A stretch of 64,000 bases of DNA from Rosellinia necatrix (lineage: Eukaryota; Ascomycota; Sordariomycetes; Xylariales; Xylariaceae): NCBI GenBank assembly GCA_021209875.1, contig JAGYVD010000010.1, positions 1,736,001-1,800,000 of the forward strand, written 5' to 3'. A program made the position numbers and the translations under genes. Of the stretch, positions 46,267 to 59,998 are shown piece after piece; position 1 is the stretch's first letter; every line of letters begins with the position of its first letter. Under the pieces are notes generated by a model, which made no database searches, was not told the DNA's origin, and saw only the letters and a program-made list of their open reading frames with translations.

Positions 46267-48082
46267 ATGGCGGGGAAAAGACCACGAGAAAGTGGTCAAT
46301 ACTCTAATGACGAGGGCCGGAGTGGCCCGAGAGAGCGCAGCTTCCGCACCTCCCGGTCGCACGAAATGTCAGAGGATGAATGGGCGTCGAGGGAACGGCG
46401 TAGAGCTCGGTTTCTCGCTAATCAAGAGTTATGGGGCGAGAAGCAAGGAGACGCCAAAGAACTGAACCATAACACGTCCGAACGAGTTGGAGCCCATATG
46501 CAGAGCACGGCAGATACCAGTGCATCCGAATCATCTCAACAACCGTCGGCTGCAGTAGCTAATAGACGAGAGCGAAAACCTTGGGAGTCGTTAGTCATTG
46601 GCAAAAGTTTAGGCCAAAATTTGAGTTATATTGAGCGGAAAAATCGCGAAATCGAACAACAAAGGTTTATCGTGCAGTACCACGAAGAGAATTCACCCCA
46701 TCAGGCGGGACACAATAGAAGAATTCTGGATCGGTTAATCGAAGAGAGAAATGGAATGGAAGATAACGAAGAAAATAATATGCCCCAGTACGTTAATTCA
46801 CCTGAATAAGATGGGCTACCAAGTTAACCATTGCATCAGAGACCAGCGAGAGAAACAAGAACGCATTTCGAGACGACTGGAACTGTTGAGATGGGTACTC
46901 AGCACCAGCAAGTGTGAGGACGAGACGATGAACGTCAGAGCAGCAATCCAGGGGTACGAATCTGGACAAATACAATACTCTCATCACTTCACGCTATTAT
47001 ATGCGGGCCACATTGTTGACCAGTGCCCAACATATAACTCCTTCTGCGTGAATAGAAGCGAAAGGCTTGATCGTTATTTTGCCAGGTATGGGCCAGGTTG
47101 GCTATGGCAAGAACCTCCATTGGCTGGTCCAGGGGTAGACGCCTTGGGCAAGAAGGGCATGTGTCTCGAGCGCAATATCGCTGGTGATAAGTACCACATT
47201 GGTGCCTATGAGATTAATCTCCAATTTGAGATCCAACGAGACAAAGTCTGTAGAGGTGCCCCACGAGAACGCCTCTCATCGGCAAGCTATGAAAACGAAG
47301 CAGAAACGCAAGACGATGACGCTCTATGTCAATTAGGGACCCTCCTGGATAGTGGTGCGACTTTTCCGATAATACTCGAGTCTGACCTGGGGCGTCTGAA
47401 TATGGATTTGTCCAAGTACCCAGCCCAAGGGACCATGGATATTCACACTGTTGGTGGTTGGAGTAAACTCAAGTTCTACGAGATGTATGTGTCGATATGC
47501 TCTGATGATGGCGACTCATTAGTTGGTCAGGGGGGCGAGGCAGTATGGCCAACAGAACCGCAGAGGCTAGGTGGATTTTGCCCGGTCCTAGCACAAAAAA
47601 ATCCCACAACCGGTAGCACGGTTTTTCATCGCCTTAGCGGCATGATACCATTTGATGTTTGCTACTTATCCTCAGCACCGACCATGGCGAGGATCTGGCT
47701 GGGGGAGGACCGGAGAGATGTACTAGGCACCAACCGCCTCCCTGCCCATCTTAGGTTTGATACTGACAACAAACTTGTCTTTCGATACCCTGAGGAATTT
47801 GAAACTCTCCGACAAGCTGCGCGGACACCCGATCGAGTAATATTCTTGCATGAATTTCCTGACAAGCCCAACATTTTACTCACAGACAGCGATACATCAG
47901 GTGCCCGAGGGAGCAGCGAGGTTGCCATCGGAGAGTACCAAACCGTGGCTAGTGGCCCTGAACAGAAACTGACTAAGAAAGCTGTACCAAGACGAGTTGT
48001 GCAGGTCGAGCCACGGAAGGGAGGCATCAAAGTGGTGCCCAAGGTGAACCCACGACTGTGGCAGAGAGATTTTAATAAATGA
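46267..48082 (+). CDS. Unrecognised protein with retropepsin-like aspartic protease signature
   Basis: Exons 46267-46787 and 46840-48082; 587 aa. The 52-nt intron (GTACGT donor, GTTAAC branch, ATCAG acceptor) joins ENNMPQ to DQREKQERISRRLE and explains why two overlapping frames seem to exist. The N-terminal ~170 residues are charged and Arg/Glu-rich (RRRARFLANQELWG, SYIERKNREIEQQRFIVQYH), probably helical. From ~340 the chain reads LGTLLDSGATFPIILESDL, then about 120 residues later RRDVLGTNRLPAHLRF: a hydrophobic-D-S-G-A start and a hydrophobic-hydrophobic-G pattern as in retroviral-type aspartic proteases. The tail is basic (KKAVPRRVVQVEPRKGGIKVVPK). I see no reverse transcriptase, integrase or zinc knuckle nearby. 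It could be a domesticated protease or a non-catalytic fold. Transcribed divergently from the 1,562-aa gene. Confidence 0.68.
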
Positions 48083-51000
48083 GCAGGATATGTCCACCTT
48101 GGGGACGGGATGTTCACAGGGTTCTTCCACATATTCTTAGGGTTGCATACCCGAGAAAGGGGACAGGCCATCTGCCCTATGAATGGGGAAATACTTAGGT
48201 AATCGCCACCCATTCGGCAGAAGGCTAGAATTTGGAGCTGCGCCAGTGAACCGAGGCACTCGATTTGACGCGCTGAGAGTTCTAGCCAGCGAGAAGGACA
48301 TCAATGTATGATATCAACATATCTGCCTAGACCTGCGCGAACATTTCGGGCGTAGTATTTCAGCCAACCAGATATCGCGTCAAGGTATAAACTCTCCAAC
48401 TTGTCGATCAGAGATGGCAGCGCCGATCCATACGTGCTCGTCATATAACAACACCGACCGCGTGGCTTCCTGGAGGTCGGGGTGGGCCAAGAACTGGCAG
48501 ACGAACACCCATTATGTCAGCATGAGACGACTATTCCTGATGTAATGTTGTTAACCTGTAGTTAATCAATGCTGTGTGATTCGACTTCCTTGCTCAACCG
48601 CCTCCGGCCTGTTACGCGTATCGTTCGTTGCGTGTGCCTCTTCTAATTACGTGTTATCGTCCAGCTGGACGCTAGACTTGGGGAGATGCTGGCGGTGCCA
48701 ACTAATGAGAGGCCGGCATGAGCTAAAAATGAATGACGAATGCTATCTCCAATTTCCGCGTTGGATGCCAAGCATGGGGGAAAGGGGGGATTTGAGCGCG
48801 TTTAAACGTTCGTAAAGTGGAGATAAGGGAGAAAAAAATACAACATTGAAACGCGTAAAGTGATCCTTGAGTTTTGCATACTCTAAATGATGCACTAATA
48901 AATATAATGGATAGATACATATTAATTGAGTTAAGCACCCTAGCAGGAATCCTCGAACGGTTGTAGTGGTGGTGGGCGATTGGCTTGCAAGCTTGAAAGT
49001 GCCTTTTTCTTCTTTTTTTCTTTTTCTTTCCTTCTTCTATCCATCAGCGCGGGTCCAAGTTGTCATACCGCCGGTAGATGAGGGGAAGCATTGAGGGCTT
49101 GAAGAAGAAAAAAAAAAAAACCTTTCCCTCTTCTTTGCAGTTCTCGAGCAAACTAGACTGACAAGCAAGGAGAGTCAATAGGTGATAGTGTATCCACATG
49201 CAAAGGAAAACCCTTGGTGTTAGTTATTCACTGTACGGGGCGTCGTTGCGACTAAGGCACCCTATCATGACATTCAAGGCCGCTAACCTGATTCTTACTG
49301 GAATACGTTTATTCGTTGACGTTTGCTGTAGGCATGATTCGCCAGGCGATGAGTGTGAAGGAGCCCATTGCCAGGCACCGTAAGCCACTAATGCATCAGC
49401 AGAATCTGCATGCGATTGTTTGATGCTAAACGAACGAAGCGAAGGAGCCATGTACGTTCATGCCCGGGCCGAATAATCCTATTGGGGAAGAGTTCAACAG
49501 ATGCGCAGAAGGGAAGGGTTGAGAGTCTCGCGACGTATTACTTACTGAATAGGGACATCGGCGTGAATAGCACACATGAGAGCTCCCCTCCGACTGGTGT
49601 AGCCCCATAAACCCCCATAAACCGTTTCCTGTGGAAGTGAACCCCCCACTCCGAGGCGGCTTGGTTCTCTTGAGCCTCGTCCCCGACCGCACAACGAAAT
49701 GCCGCGAAAGGCAAGGAACATGTTTCCATGGCATGGCGGGATCCTGAAAACAAGAGGGGTTGGGTGAGAGACTAGACGTTGTCGCGACACGGTAGCGCGA
49801 TACCTACTTCGAGTTGACTTGCATTGTACACGTCGCTTTCTGTTACGCAGTAGGGTGTAATATGACGATACCTACCCAATTTAATTGGCGCTGTTCAATT
49901 GTATAATAACGTCAGACGTCCTGCTATGCTAGTAGGGCCGCTTCCTCACCCTGTAAACACTAACTAATGTCAGATACTCAGATACTTACGCATGTACTTA
50001 CGCATGTACAAGTATACGTGTGTAGATAAACTTCGTAAGTCCTAACTAACGCTATGTTGGACATGTAAGGTACATATTGAACGCGGATCATCATAATAAG
50101 TTCTAAGAAGATCGAGAGATGCGCCGAACCAACAAGCGAACAGGTATGTATGACAGGCATGTATGACTCTGTTCCTAACCAACGACTCCCCGTCCCGAGT
50201 GCCATTGGTGGGCTAGCTCTGGTCTTGTGACTTTATCAGTTTTGTCGGAGGTTGGGCGTCCTTCAAAGCGTCAAGTCTATCTGGTAGGCGAGCATACTAT
50301 AGTAAGGGCGACTCCCGACCCGATAATAATGCAACTGAAATGGGTATTAGATGCCTAATGGGGAGGCTAATAGCAAGTTCGCAATCCGAAGCCGCATCTT
50401 CCCAGGCTTGAAACAACCCGCTGACGCAGGTCCTTCTGGCCAAGACCGGGATATTGAAGTATCCATGGCACGACAATACTCATTCACTGTTTCTTTCCAT
50501 TCCATATAAACCATAAACAGGTTAAGGGCGGTCAGCAGTACTACACCACCGAGCCGTTTGGCTTCGTGCATTAGTGATAAAGCTGCGAGCGTCTGAAAGC
50601 TCGGCGGATATTCAAACCTCATCAACGCTAATTTAGATGTGACTGTGGATGATTGCATTGTTTAAGTAGTTCCTAGCTCCGGCCCATGTGGGCCGGAGAG
50701 AACCCGTACCGGAGGGGATAAAAAATCTCCAACTAGAACGAGCCACTGTAGGGCAACTAGGTGATGTTGCGAGAGGAGAAGACTTTGCAAGTGCCGCTGC
50801 GTGATACCGATGCATCTTTGCCCGTTTGTTGTCTATTTACTACATCGCTTCTGATGTTTTATAGGGCGGGATGGCGTACCAAACAAGGGACCAGCGCGAG
50901 TCCGTCCGGCATAGATTGGGAGCAGGTACATTCGTGACGCCTCTGGACAGTAAGTGTATGTGCCGTAAATAGGTGATGGTTTGCATCTGTAAGATAGTAC

Positions 51001-54000
51001 GGCGTGCCCGGTTATTTCATTGTCCAAAGAGGGGTTAGTTTAAACTTCAAGTTCGTCGAGGTCGGCTAATTATAACGAGAACCCGGCCTTGTTCTCCAGA
51101 GTACCCACCCGCATGTTCGTGCGCGTCGCGTAGCCAACGCGCCGGGATCTTCGTGTCTTGCAGGTTGCGAGAAAGCTCTTTATAGATCCGAGAGAGAAAT
51201 GCCGCTTTGTTGAACGAACGACATCGGCGGGGACAACGCCAAGTTGTCGCATCCCACGCCCGGACACAACATAGTTATATATACGCTAGTATAATTATCC
51301 GAGCGCAGAGCGGCCCATCGACCGAATGCAGCAATACGTTCGGGTGACATATTTACATTTTAGTGGAATGTCGGTTGTTATATGCCCGATGAAACAGAAG
51401 GGTTGGCCGGGAGGCCCATTCAGGGTACAATGGGATGAGAATGGAGACTTTCGCTGCTCAACGTGCTCCTGAGCCGTGTCTACACTAGGTAGCTATAAAG
51501 ATAGGTGGCAAAGGCCGTGGGGCATCACATGTTGTGCCGCTGCAGACGCGGCCATCTGGTCCGTGGCACATGGGAAGGGGCCATTCTAGCTTGCCAATTG
51601 GCTTGCCGCAGGCTTCTCCGCACAACATTTGATTAACTACATGCCTGGGTATTATGTACCTATGTGATGTGACGCTGCATTGCCATATACGAAATGGGTC
51701 GACCGCGGCCGTGATCACTTTCCTATTTCGAGGTTTCACGTCCTCTTTTGAAACTCGCAGGGCCTGGTCGCAATTAATGGGTGTTGCAATCCTCGCGGGT
51801 GCTGGGGGCGCGCGACAAGGTTGGTTCCATTCCCTCCATGCCCCAGAGCGCTGTGGAGGGACGGACCATTCGAATGGTGCCATCACAGATCGGGATGGTT
51901 GATGCCGGGTAGGCTCCCCGACTGGGGCCAGATATCGGCAGAGGCATCTGGTGATGAATTCAGATCGATATACAAGCGTACCTGGTTGTATTGTAACCAG
52001 GTAGCGCTTCCCCGTAGTATAACATACAGGTATATCGTCGAGAATATCAACTGGCTGAAAGGGGATGATGAAAGCCTACAGTGCCCATCCCGCGAATGCT
52101 ACGGCAAGGGCGACGCCACGCGCGATGATAACGAGGCCAGGCTGAGGGAGAATAATGAAATGTATCACCTTAATGAGAACTGCGAGCGACAGGTTCTCAC
52201 GTCGGAGCTGCCTAGATAACCCTGGCATTCTCGGGTAGGAATTGACTTTCGAAGCTGTTCTGGCGTCCCGAAACGCCCCCTTAGGTATCTCCATCTCAAG
52301 GGTGCGCTAACTAGGTAACTGAGCGGGGTTGCATTAGGGTAGCTTATATGGTCCCAGCCTACCGGGACGGGTACAAAAGTGTGGCTGATCAAGATCTATC
52401 TCCGCTTTTAGGCATTCAAACCAATGCTGACAGCCAACTACAAAATGGGGGCTGCGAGCTATTTCGAGCTTGCATGAGCTTGCATCAGCTGAACCTCCAA
52501 AGTACCGGTGGCCTCGTTTAAGATGTTGATTCTTCGAGCCATGGTTTGGGTTGATGTGGATGGGATTAACTTGGTAGTTATATCCTACCCAGTTGAGCTC
52601 AGTTCGATGTTGAACATTGCGCTCCCAATCGGCAATGGCATTTGAAATTGATATTATGAGTTTGGACTCGGGTTTCGATTATGAGGTTCAATTTCCAACA
52701 ATCTTGTTGGCTCAATCTCGTTTCTGATCCGAACTACCAAATTGCGTAAGGCGAAGGCGGCGTAGTCGACCGGGGGGACTAAAGCCGATGTCTCATTAGG
52801 TCCATTCTCGTGGGATGCCACCGGCTGTAAAGTCTCGGGTTAGACGTGTTTATCGCGACCACTCGCAGAGCCCGGATATCTTGTCTTGTCTCTATCAGAT
52901 TGGTGTCAGCCCGCTAGCAATCGACACACCGATAGTTTCTGCCGACGAATGACAATGGCGGTATAGTCGTAGGGCTCCAAACCAACTAAGATGATAGCTA
53001 GTAAGTCGCGATGAGGTATTTGTATAGAAGGAGGGGGGGGGCTTTGGGGATTGACTTTCCTAGGTTGAAAAGCACGGATTGAGGCAGTAGTTATCATTAC
53101 CCCGGTTTTATGTGATGGGTTTGGCGTACGGTCAACACCGTGGAGCCGTAGCACAATACCGAGACCACCGCCACAGGAGGAGCGGGGAAAGAGCCAGAAG
53201 CCCCATTTCGTCTCGGATAGTCGCCGAACATGATCGCTAACCGCCAACCTTCCATTTCGTATTGCTGACGGCGATATTGGGTGCCGCGGGGGGGCACCCG
53301 TTGCGTGGTAGTTCAAGGCATCAACCTGTTTCTGAGAGAGGTCTAGACGTCAAGAGAGAGCGTTGATTGGCTTGGGGGGCCATTAAGCATTAAGCCCTAA
53401 GAGCGTTCACCGCCGGGGACGTGGAAGCACATCATTCGGCGGGTTGAGATTGGAGAGGCCATTCATTGGCCAAGTGGCAGCCAGTTTGAGTGCGGGAGAC
53501 AGAGGACCAGGATCGCCAGATCGGATCTACATCCAGAAGGACGACAATCCCATCCAACCCATTGCTCCATTCCAAGAAACGGCATTATTTTCGTATGCAA
53601 CTAGTGATGGCACTAGCTATCTGGATAGCTGGGCAGCTGGGTAGCGAGGCCCTCTTACTGCCAACCAACAGCTTCCTTCCCAGAAGCGAGCAGTTCATCA
53701 ACGATAAATCTGCCGATCGGGAATAGGTATCATGCGGAATCACCGACATGAGGTAGCTATGGCATGAACGGGTCTAGTCACGCGCTAGACCCATTATGTA
53801 TGCCATCGTAGTTTGTTACGTCATAGCCGACCGAATATATAACTAGACCAAGATTTCTATTTGCGTAACTATTTGGCGAACAGCATTGTAAACCGCTTCC
53901 GAACAGATAATGAATAGAGGAACGAGGGATGGATGTTTGCTTAATATAAGATGTCTAGGGAGTGTCTAGGGAGGATTGATCAAAGCACGAAGCGCACCAG

Positions 54001-57000
54001 TAAGTCATACAAATCTGATTCCGTGTTGTGGATTCTCTTGGCACGGGCGGGCCAAGATCTACATATAGATAGCAGAGCATGAATCGAGGTACGAGGTTGC
54101 TTGTAACTCCGAAGGAAATTTATATGACTAGAAATAAGCCAAATTATGCATTTTGGGAGGAAGTTAATTCTGTGATAGTCCCTTGCACAAGATATAGACT
54201 GCGAAACCCCGTGCGTAAATGGCGACGATAGGACTTGGGGTACAGACAGAGGCGCGAGGTTCAGCCTCGGGTGTCTATCGGAATTCACGGAGGTACCTAG
54301 GGGGGGTCCAGGCTGGGTAGGTAGGCACGTACCTATTCATCACGTAAATTTAGAGAAGTGGCTAGTTTGGGGACAGAGCCACCCGCATTATGGCGGAATT
54401 GAAAGTGTCGCTACCTACCTACGCAGGTGGTTTAGTGGTAAAAGACAGGTATATGCAGTGTTCATAGATAGCGCACAGGTGCCTACTTATATGGTCAAGT
54501 GAAACAGTGACAGTTCAACCCAAATGTAATAGCCCACTCGGGTCTCGCTATCATTTTACGGCACAGAGGAGCAAACAATTCGTAGGCGACGTACGCCGGG
54601 ACATGTATGTGTTACCTAATCGTGCTAAGGGGGCTTAGGTTGCCTAGTTACCTACGTAGTAGCTACCTTACCGTAGTCTAGGTAGGTAGTTTCAGGAGGG
54701 GAATTTCGTAACCATCCCATTGGCTCTCAGATGCCCGTCAACTCCCCCAGAATGTTGCTACGAGCACGGAGATGAAAAGTCTTTGTACTGTCGTTGGCCT
54801 TGGGAATTACTGCTCAAATTTCATACCGAGACAATCTTTACTTGTAACAACTGCCGCCTTTGACCCGTCTGGTTTGCTTTAGAATGGACGATACCGTCTT
54901 GAAACCCCAACGAGAGTCGCCAACCCGTAGTGACCCGGCTAAACGGGCTGTAGTTATCTGGGCGTGGTTGTTAGGAATGAGCGGAGGCTGGGCTGTGTTT
55001 CTGCTAAAGCACTGGGCGGGTGTAGGCTAATAATTGACTGCCCCTGGACCCTTTCGTTCGGATAGAGAGGGGCCAGCTGGGCTATCATCTCCCTTACCAT
55101 GCAAGGAGCCGAGAGTTGCCTTGCAGCTCCATTTGACTTGTGGAACAGGCACAAAATGTGACAACGGCCTGTGGTGCATTTGCAGGACACGACATTTGGG
55201 CCGTGGGATCAAACCGCATTGCGATGCCATTCCGGATGGGCGGTCGGTGACGGTTGGTACCGCTCTAGACCGCAATGTAGGCAGTGGAAGTGTGGCTCAG
55301 TGTCACGCAAAAACATGTTATGCTTCCTGGTATATAGGATTCGCATGGCAGATGAAATTTAGGAGGAGGTATCTAATGCACTACTAAGGTATGCAGCCAG
55401 GAATCATTCAAGGCAAAGTGCCTCTAGTGCATCACCCGAAAGGGAGCGTTTTTTTGTTTTTGTTTTTTTTTGTGTGCTTGTTTCAATGGTTGGCTTCATG
55501 AAAATATCGTGGCCGAATCCACTGTGGTACATACCAAGGTAAAGCAAATTTGACTGGGGATTATTACATATGTAGAGCGATACTATTCCCAGTCCAGAAC
55601 TCACTTATCACAGATTCAGCAGTGATATTGAACGTGGAACGCCCGTGCCACATTTCTTATTGCCTCCTTTTCCTGCATAGCAATGCCATGAATCGGTCTG
55701 GGGCTAGCGCAGTGATTAATGTTATTGGCATCGACAACCCTTTTTCTTTTTCGATGCACAAGGCCTACTATCACTATTCTACCCGGTACAAGAGAGATAA
55801 TAGCATGCATACTAGTTATGTGAAAATAACGTTGACGCGCAAGCCACACTGAACCAAGCCCGGGCGGTTTGGCGGGCATCAGATATCTTGCGGGGTGAGG
55901 CCTGTTGGCTATCCGAAGTAAGTGCAAGTAGGGGCACGGCGGCGCGACCAGGAATGAGCGGTCGGCCCTAGCCGTAAGACTGACGGCATCAGTACGTTAG
56001 TTATTCATCATGCAGCCATACATGCCTGCTCTAACTAGGTAGGCGAGGGCTTCAGTGGCCTCCCGCCCGTGCCATTGGCGGATGTGAGGGACGGATTGGG
56101 AGTCAAATCCAGGTCTTCATAACAGTGGCCTTGCGGGGTTTTCGTCCTTGTTCTCCAGGTCTCTCGTTCAGGCTGAGTAGCGGTTGTTCTATTCCCGGCC
56201 AGCTCAGGATAGAAGGCTTCGGATTGGTGGCCGGAGGCACGGTGATGAGCTGACGAGCCCGGATTAGTCGTATGTAGCGCTCGCATGCGAGGGTAGAGCA
56301 GGATGGATTTAGAAGGTGTGTTTCTGTCCCGGGCCTGCAGCGGAATGGATCCTCCACTACAGTCTACCTACCTATCGACGCACACGACACGCATGATTAA
56401 TTGATTGCAAAGTCGTGTAGACCGCGTACGGCGCGGTTTGATTGGCCTATAGGTGCTGACGACGAGGCCGCCCTGGCGCGAACGGGTCGCCCAACTGCCT
56501 TGTATTGTCGCATATGGATTCCTGGGCTATCTAAAGGCTGAAGCGTGCCAGAGGCGTGATCCCCCCTGGCATCCCCAGCTTTGGCCCAGAACCCTACATA
56601 CCTACATGCCACATACCTACCTACCTACCTACACTACTTAGTAGTGTATGACTCTAATGTTGGCAGTGCTGTGAGGTTGATCGTCCTCGCGCCTCCCCTC
56701 CCCCTCCCCTCTGTCCCCCCCCCCCCCAAGCAATCCGGTCCAACCAGGGCACCACTCAATTTGATCGGTACTGTATCCGCGTTGTGCGCGCACGCTGTGA
56801 AGCGCGTAAAGTGGCCCGGAGATCTAGCACGTTTCGGTATGGCGTGGGTATGAAATTGTGGTCTTACTGTGCACGGCGGACGCGGATCCAAGCGTGCTGC
56901 AATGATTGAGGCAGGGTGGGAATTCGAGGCGCTGCTGGCGTGCACTCGGCTGTTCCAGCATACCGCACGGCATGTGGTGTATGTATGCCCATAGCCCGCT

Positions 57001-59998
57001 GAGGAGCTAACTAACCATCACGGACACAATGGTCGCTACACTTGGCAGTGAGCCGATCTACATTGCATCATCATCACCATCGTCATCCTTGATTGTCGTT
57101 ACCGGCACGCCGTCTCTCTGCTGTGCGTGATGCGGTGCGCGCGACGTCGTGTTGGGGATCCCTACGACCTACTTAATGCGATTGGTTCTTGAAACCCCCT
57201 TCATAGAGGGATTCTCATCTCTAATTGACGGTCCCGAGATGCTGGCGCAACTCCTGAGATGCTACTATGTCGGTCGCTGGCTGCTGGTACACTATAATCC
57301 CCCTATGCAGCAGGTATACACCTGTGCTGTACCCATGTGTTTTGCACAGTCTTTAGGAGTGCCTACATCATAACTAACAGATGCTGTGGGTATAGGGAGT
57401 GCTGTAGATAGAGGGTGTCTTGTCAGCCACAATCTTGTCTCGCTCCCCCAAATCCCTTTTCGGGCAAGATCTTCTGTGCCGGCAAAGCTATGAATGGCCA
57501 GATATCGTGCCCGACCACACAGCTTCAAGTAATAATACATATAACATATTGACTAGATCCGGTGGGTGGCTACCGAAACGGTCCTTGGGCGTCTTTGATA
57601 TAGGACGCGAACGGCGTGGTGGCTATTTAGACAGACAGGCATCGCAGCCAGATGACGCGATAACTGATACTTGTAATTCACTCTTCGGCCGAAGAAGGTT
57701 TGGGTTGCCTGGAGCATGGCCTGCTTCATAGTTTTCATGCCAATTAAACCCATGTGGGGGAGTCGTGGACGCCGAAAAGGCCTTTTCCTGGCCCATATGG
57801 TCGGTACCCGGCCACGGAAATTGTGTTCTCCTATCCGCGGCTGCACTACGGGTTATGCACAAGAGGCACCAGAGACACCGGATTGCAGGCTGTTTTCACA
57901 CCCCAAACCACACGAAACCGCACGATATTGTGGTGGAGCGAGCCGCAGGCGTTGCTTATTGGGCACGAATGTATAGTACTCAGTGGTATGGTGCTACCTT
58001 TGTAGGTACCTACTCGTGTGGAGGCTTGCGAGCGCAATATTACGTGCATAAGGCCTCTCAGCCAGCGACTATAGCACGTACGGCACTGGTACACACTGGA
58101 CACTGGATCCATATGCTGGTCTCAGCCGAGGAGGCCGCGGACGGACAGTTAAAACGGCCAAACAAACAAACAGAACAACGAATCAACCCGTCAATCAAAA
58201 TCAACAATCGGGCGAGTCGTCCGTGGGATGGCGCAACTGCCCGGATTACTGGCCGATCGTGACTGCTGCCATCTACCAGCATTGTTTGAAGGGTCTTGTG
58301 ATATCGTCTATTGTCAGCAAAGACTAAGTCTCATTCATGTTAATGCACAATACACATTGGGTTAGACGTCTCGAGCTGGTGCAAACAGACGTGCATAGTG
58401 ACCGACCGACAGTGTGAGCTTGGCTCGACCACTACCGCTCTACTATGTATGGGATAGTGACAAGAGTAAACGTCAATCTCAATCCCAACTTGCAAAGCGC
58501 CACGATCCGTACTGTGCTCCGGTTACATTGTTTGTTCAAAAGTAGCAATCCTTCAAGGCTCTTCCTTGCTTAATGCGTACAGCACTGCAACATCAAAAAG
58601 TTCATACATCTACTACGTAGGTAGTGTATGTACATAAATATAGGTATGCAGATATGTACGTATGTACGTAGTATGTATTCCACCCGAATGCTGTCGCTCC
58701 TTGCATCGCATCGCGGGATGGCGAGGATGGAAAAGGTGCCGGCTTCACAATCAATACCTAGTGCTGCATCAGATGCGAAACCAGGCCACTGGCGTTACAG
58801 AGAGACTGTGTGTATGTTGCAGGCAAGGCTCTTCGTTCTTCGGTCAGCTTCCCAGTCTAGCCTTTCGTTAGACTGACTGCAGAGCATATATGCCCGAGAA
58901 TCCATGCAAATAACCACACATTCTCCAATCAGGGGGAAACGGCCACCATAGGCACCCTCACCAGTACATTATAGAGAATCAGGGTACTGCATATATAGCT
59001 AAAATGATAAACACCCAGTCCCCTACAAGGGGGTCATCATTATGATATCTGGCTCTGTTGTCGACTCTTCTCTCCCAGGATCTGTCTGATCATACCTAGG
59101 CTGGTCGATGGTCAAGGCCGTGTACCGTCCATACCCGCACAGTATTTACCAGGGGAGGTTTGCACGTACAGAGTACTTGCTAGCAGGCTATCCACTAAAC
59201 ATAATTGCTTCAGGCCCTAGCACTTGTGTAGCGGCAGGAATTAGTCAAGCTTGGTACGCATTCGAGTAGGCAGTAGTGTAAGGCTAGGATTTGCTTCCAG
59301 GCAGGATTTCTTACTCTTTTGATACCACCTTACTTGGCTAACATGGGCCGGCATTGGACTACGTACTACCATATTCTACATAGGACCATCATTTCTCTCC
59401 CAAGTTGAAGCAATCATCCGTAGCACAAGGGATATACGGAGAAGGGTAGAGGGCGGCTATGATCAAGAAGATAACGGCCACCTGAAAAATTTACCTCTGA
59501 GTACCTGGGTAGCTGCCAGAGCGCTTGCCTACCGCCCGCCTGGGAGTGTGTCTGGATAGGCGTGCAATACAGTGTTGTACGCCCGCCAAAATACAGTGTG
59601 TGAGATTCGGCGTGGAATTAGTGCGAGTGCTACCGTGCGTGCGGATTTCAAATCGCGACACTGTAATAAATGGGCGCTCTGGACGGGTACAGGACAATAT
59701 GGAGCTGAGGGTAATTCTGACCTGCATCTCAGCCATCTCTGCTCTCTCGCACTTTACAGGCCGTCCCGTGTCGCGCTCCTCGCTAGCCCCTGCTGCTGCT
59801 ACGCTTCCTATGCTGGGCCCATCCTGGTCTTGGTGCTGCAGTCGGTATACAGTCGCCCTACAACGCGCTGCAGCGGTTCTTTCCCTCTAGTAAGTATCCG
59901 TCTCCCCTCCTTCCCCCTGGACAATTCCTAGGCAAGCAGGTAGCGTAGCGCATGTACCTACATCCATCCATTCACCCACCCATCCACCCACTTGTCCC
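48083..59998. other. Gene desert (~12 kb)
   Basis: I find no supportable gene. Frames above 100 codons occur (for example 50347-50658 minus, 51821-52219 plus, 52906-53316 minus, 55034-55387 plus, 57765-58262 plus), but they overlap frames on the other strand, lack splice logic or recognisable sequence, and look random. The 103-codon minus frame at 50347-50658 has the most protein-like composition (RFEYPPSFQTLAALSLMHEA) but no family. TAGGTA/CCTACC palindromic motifs are dense (54296-54330, 54640-54690, 56610-56636, 58005-58012). Fragment 54426-54443 equals a tRNA-Gly-like A box but has no partner arm. Confidence 0.55.
56610..56636. repeat. TACC tetranucleotide run
   Basis: Tandem TACCTACCTACC units in the gene desert, the longest local example of the dispersed TAGGTA/TACC motif. 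Confidence 0.7.

Noticed and set aside
40967..48082. Long terminal or terminal inverted repeats around the divergent pair
   Set aside because: I compared the flanks by eye and found no convincing direct or inverted repeat; a self-dot-plot would be decisive.
50347..50658. 103-codon minus frame in the gene desert
   Set aside because: Best candidate there, yet no domain, no intron signals and no neighbours; length is within chance expectation.
54426..54443. tRNA-Gly-like A box GGTGGTTTAGTGGTAAAA
   Set aside because: No B box, no anticodon stem and no acceptor pairing follow, so it is a chance match or a tiny relic.
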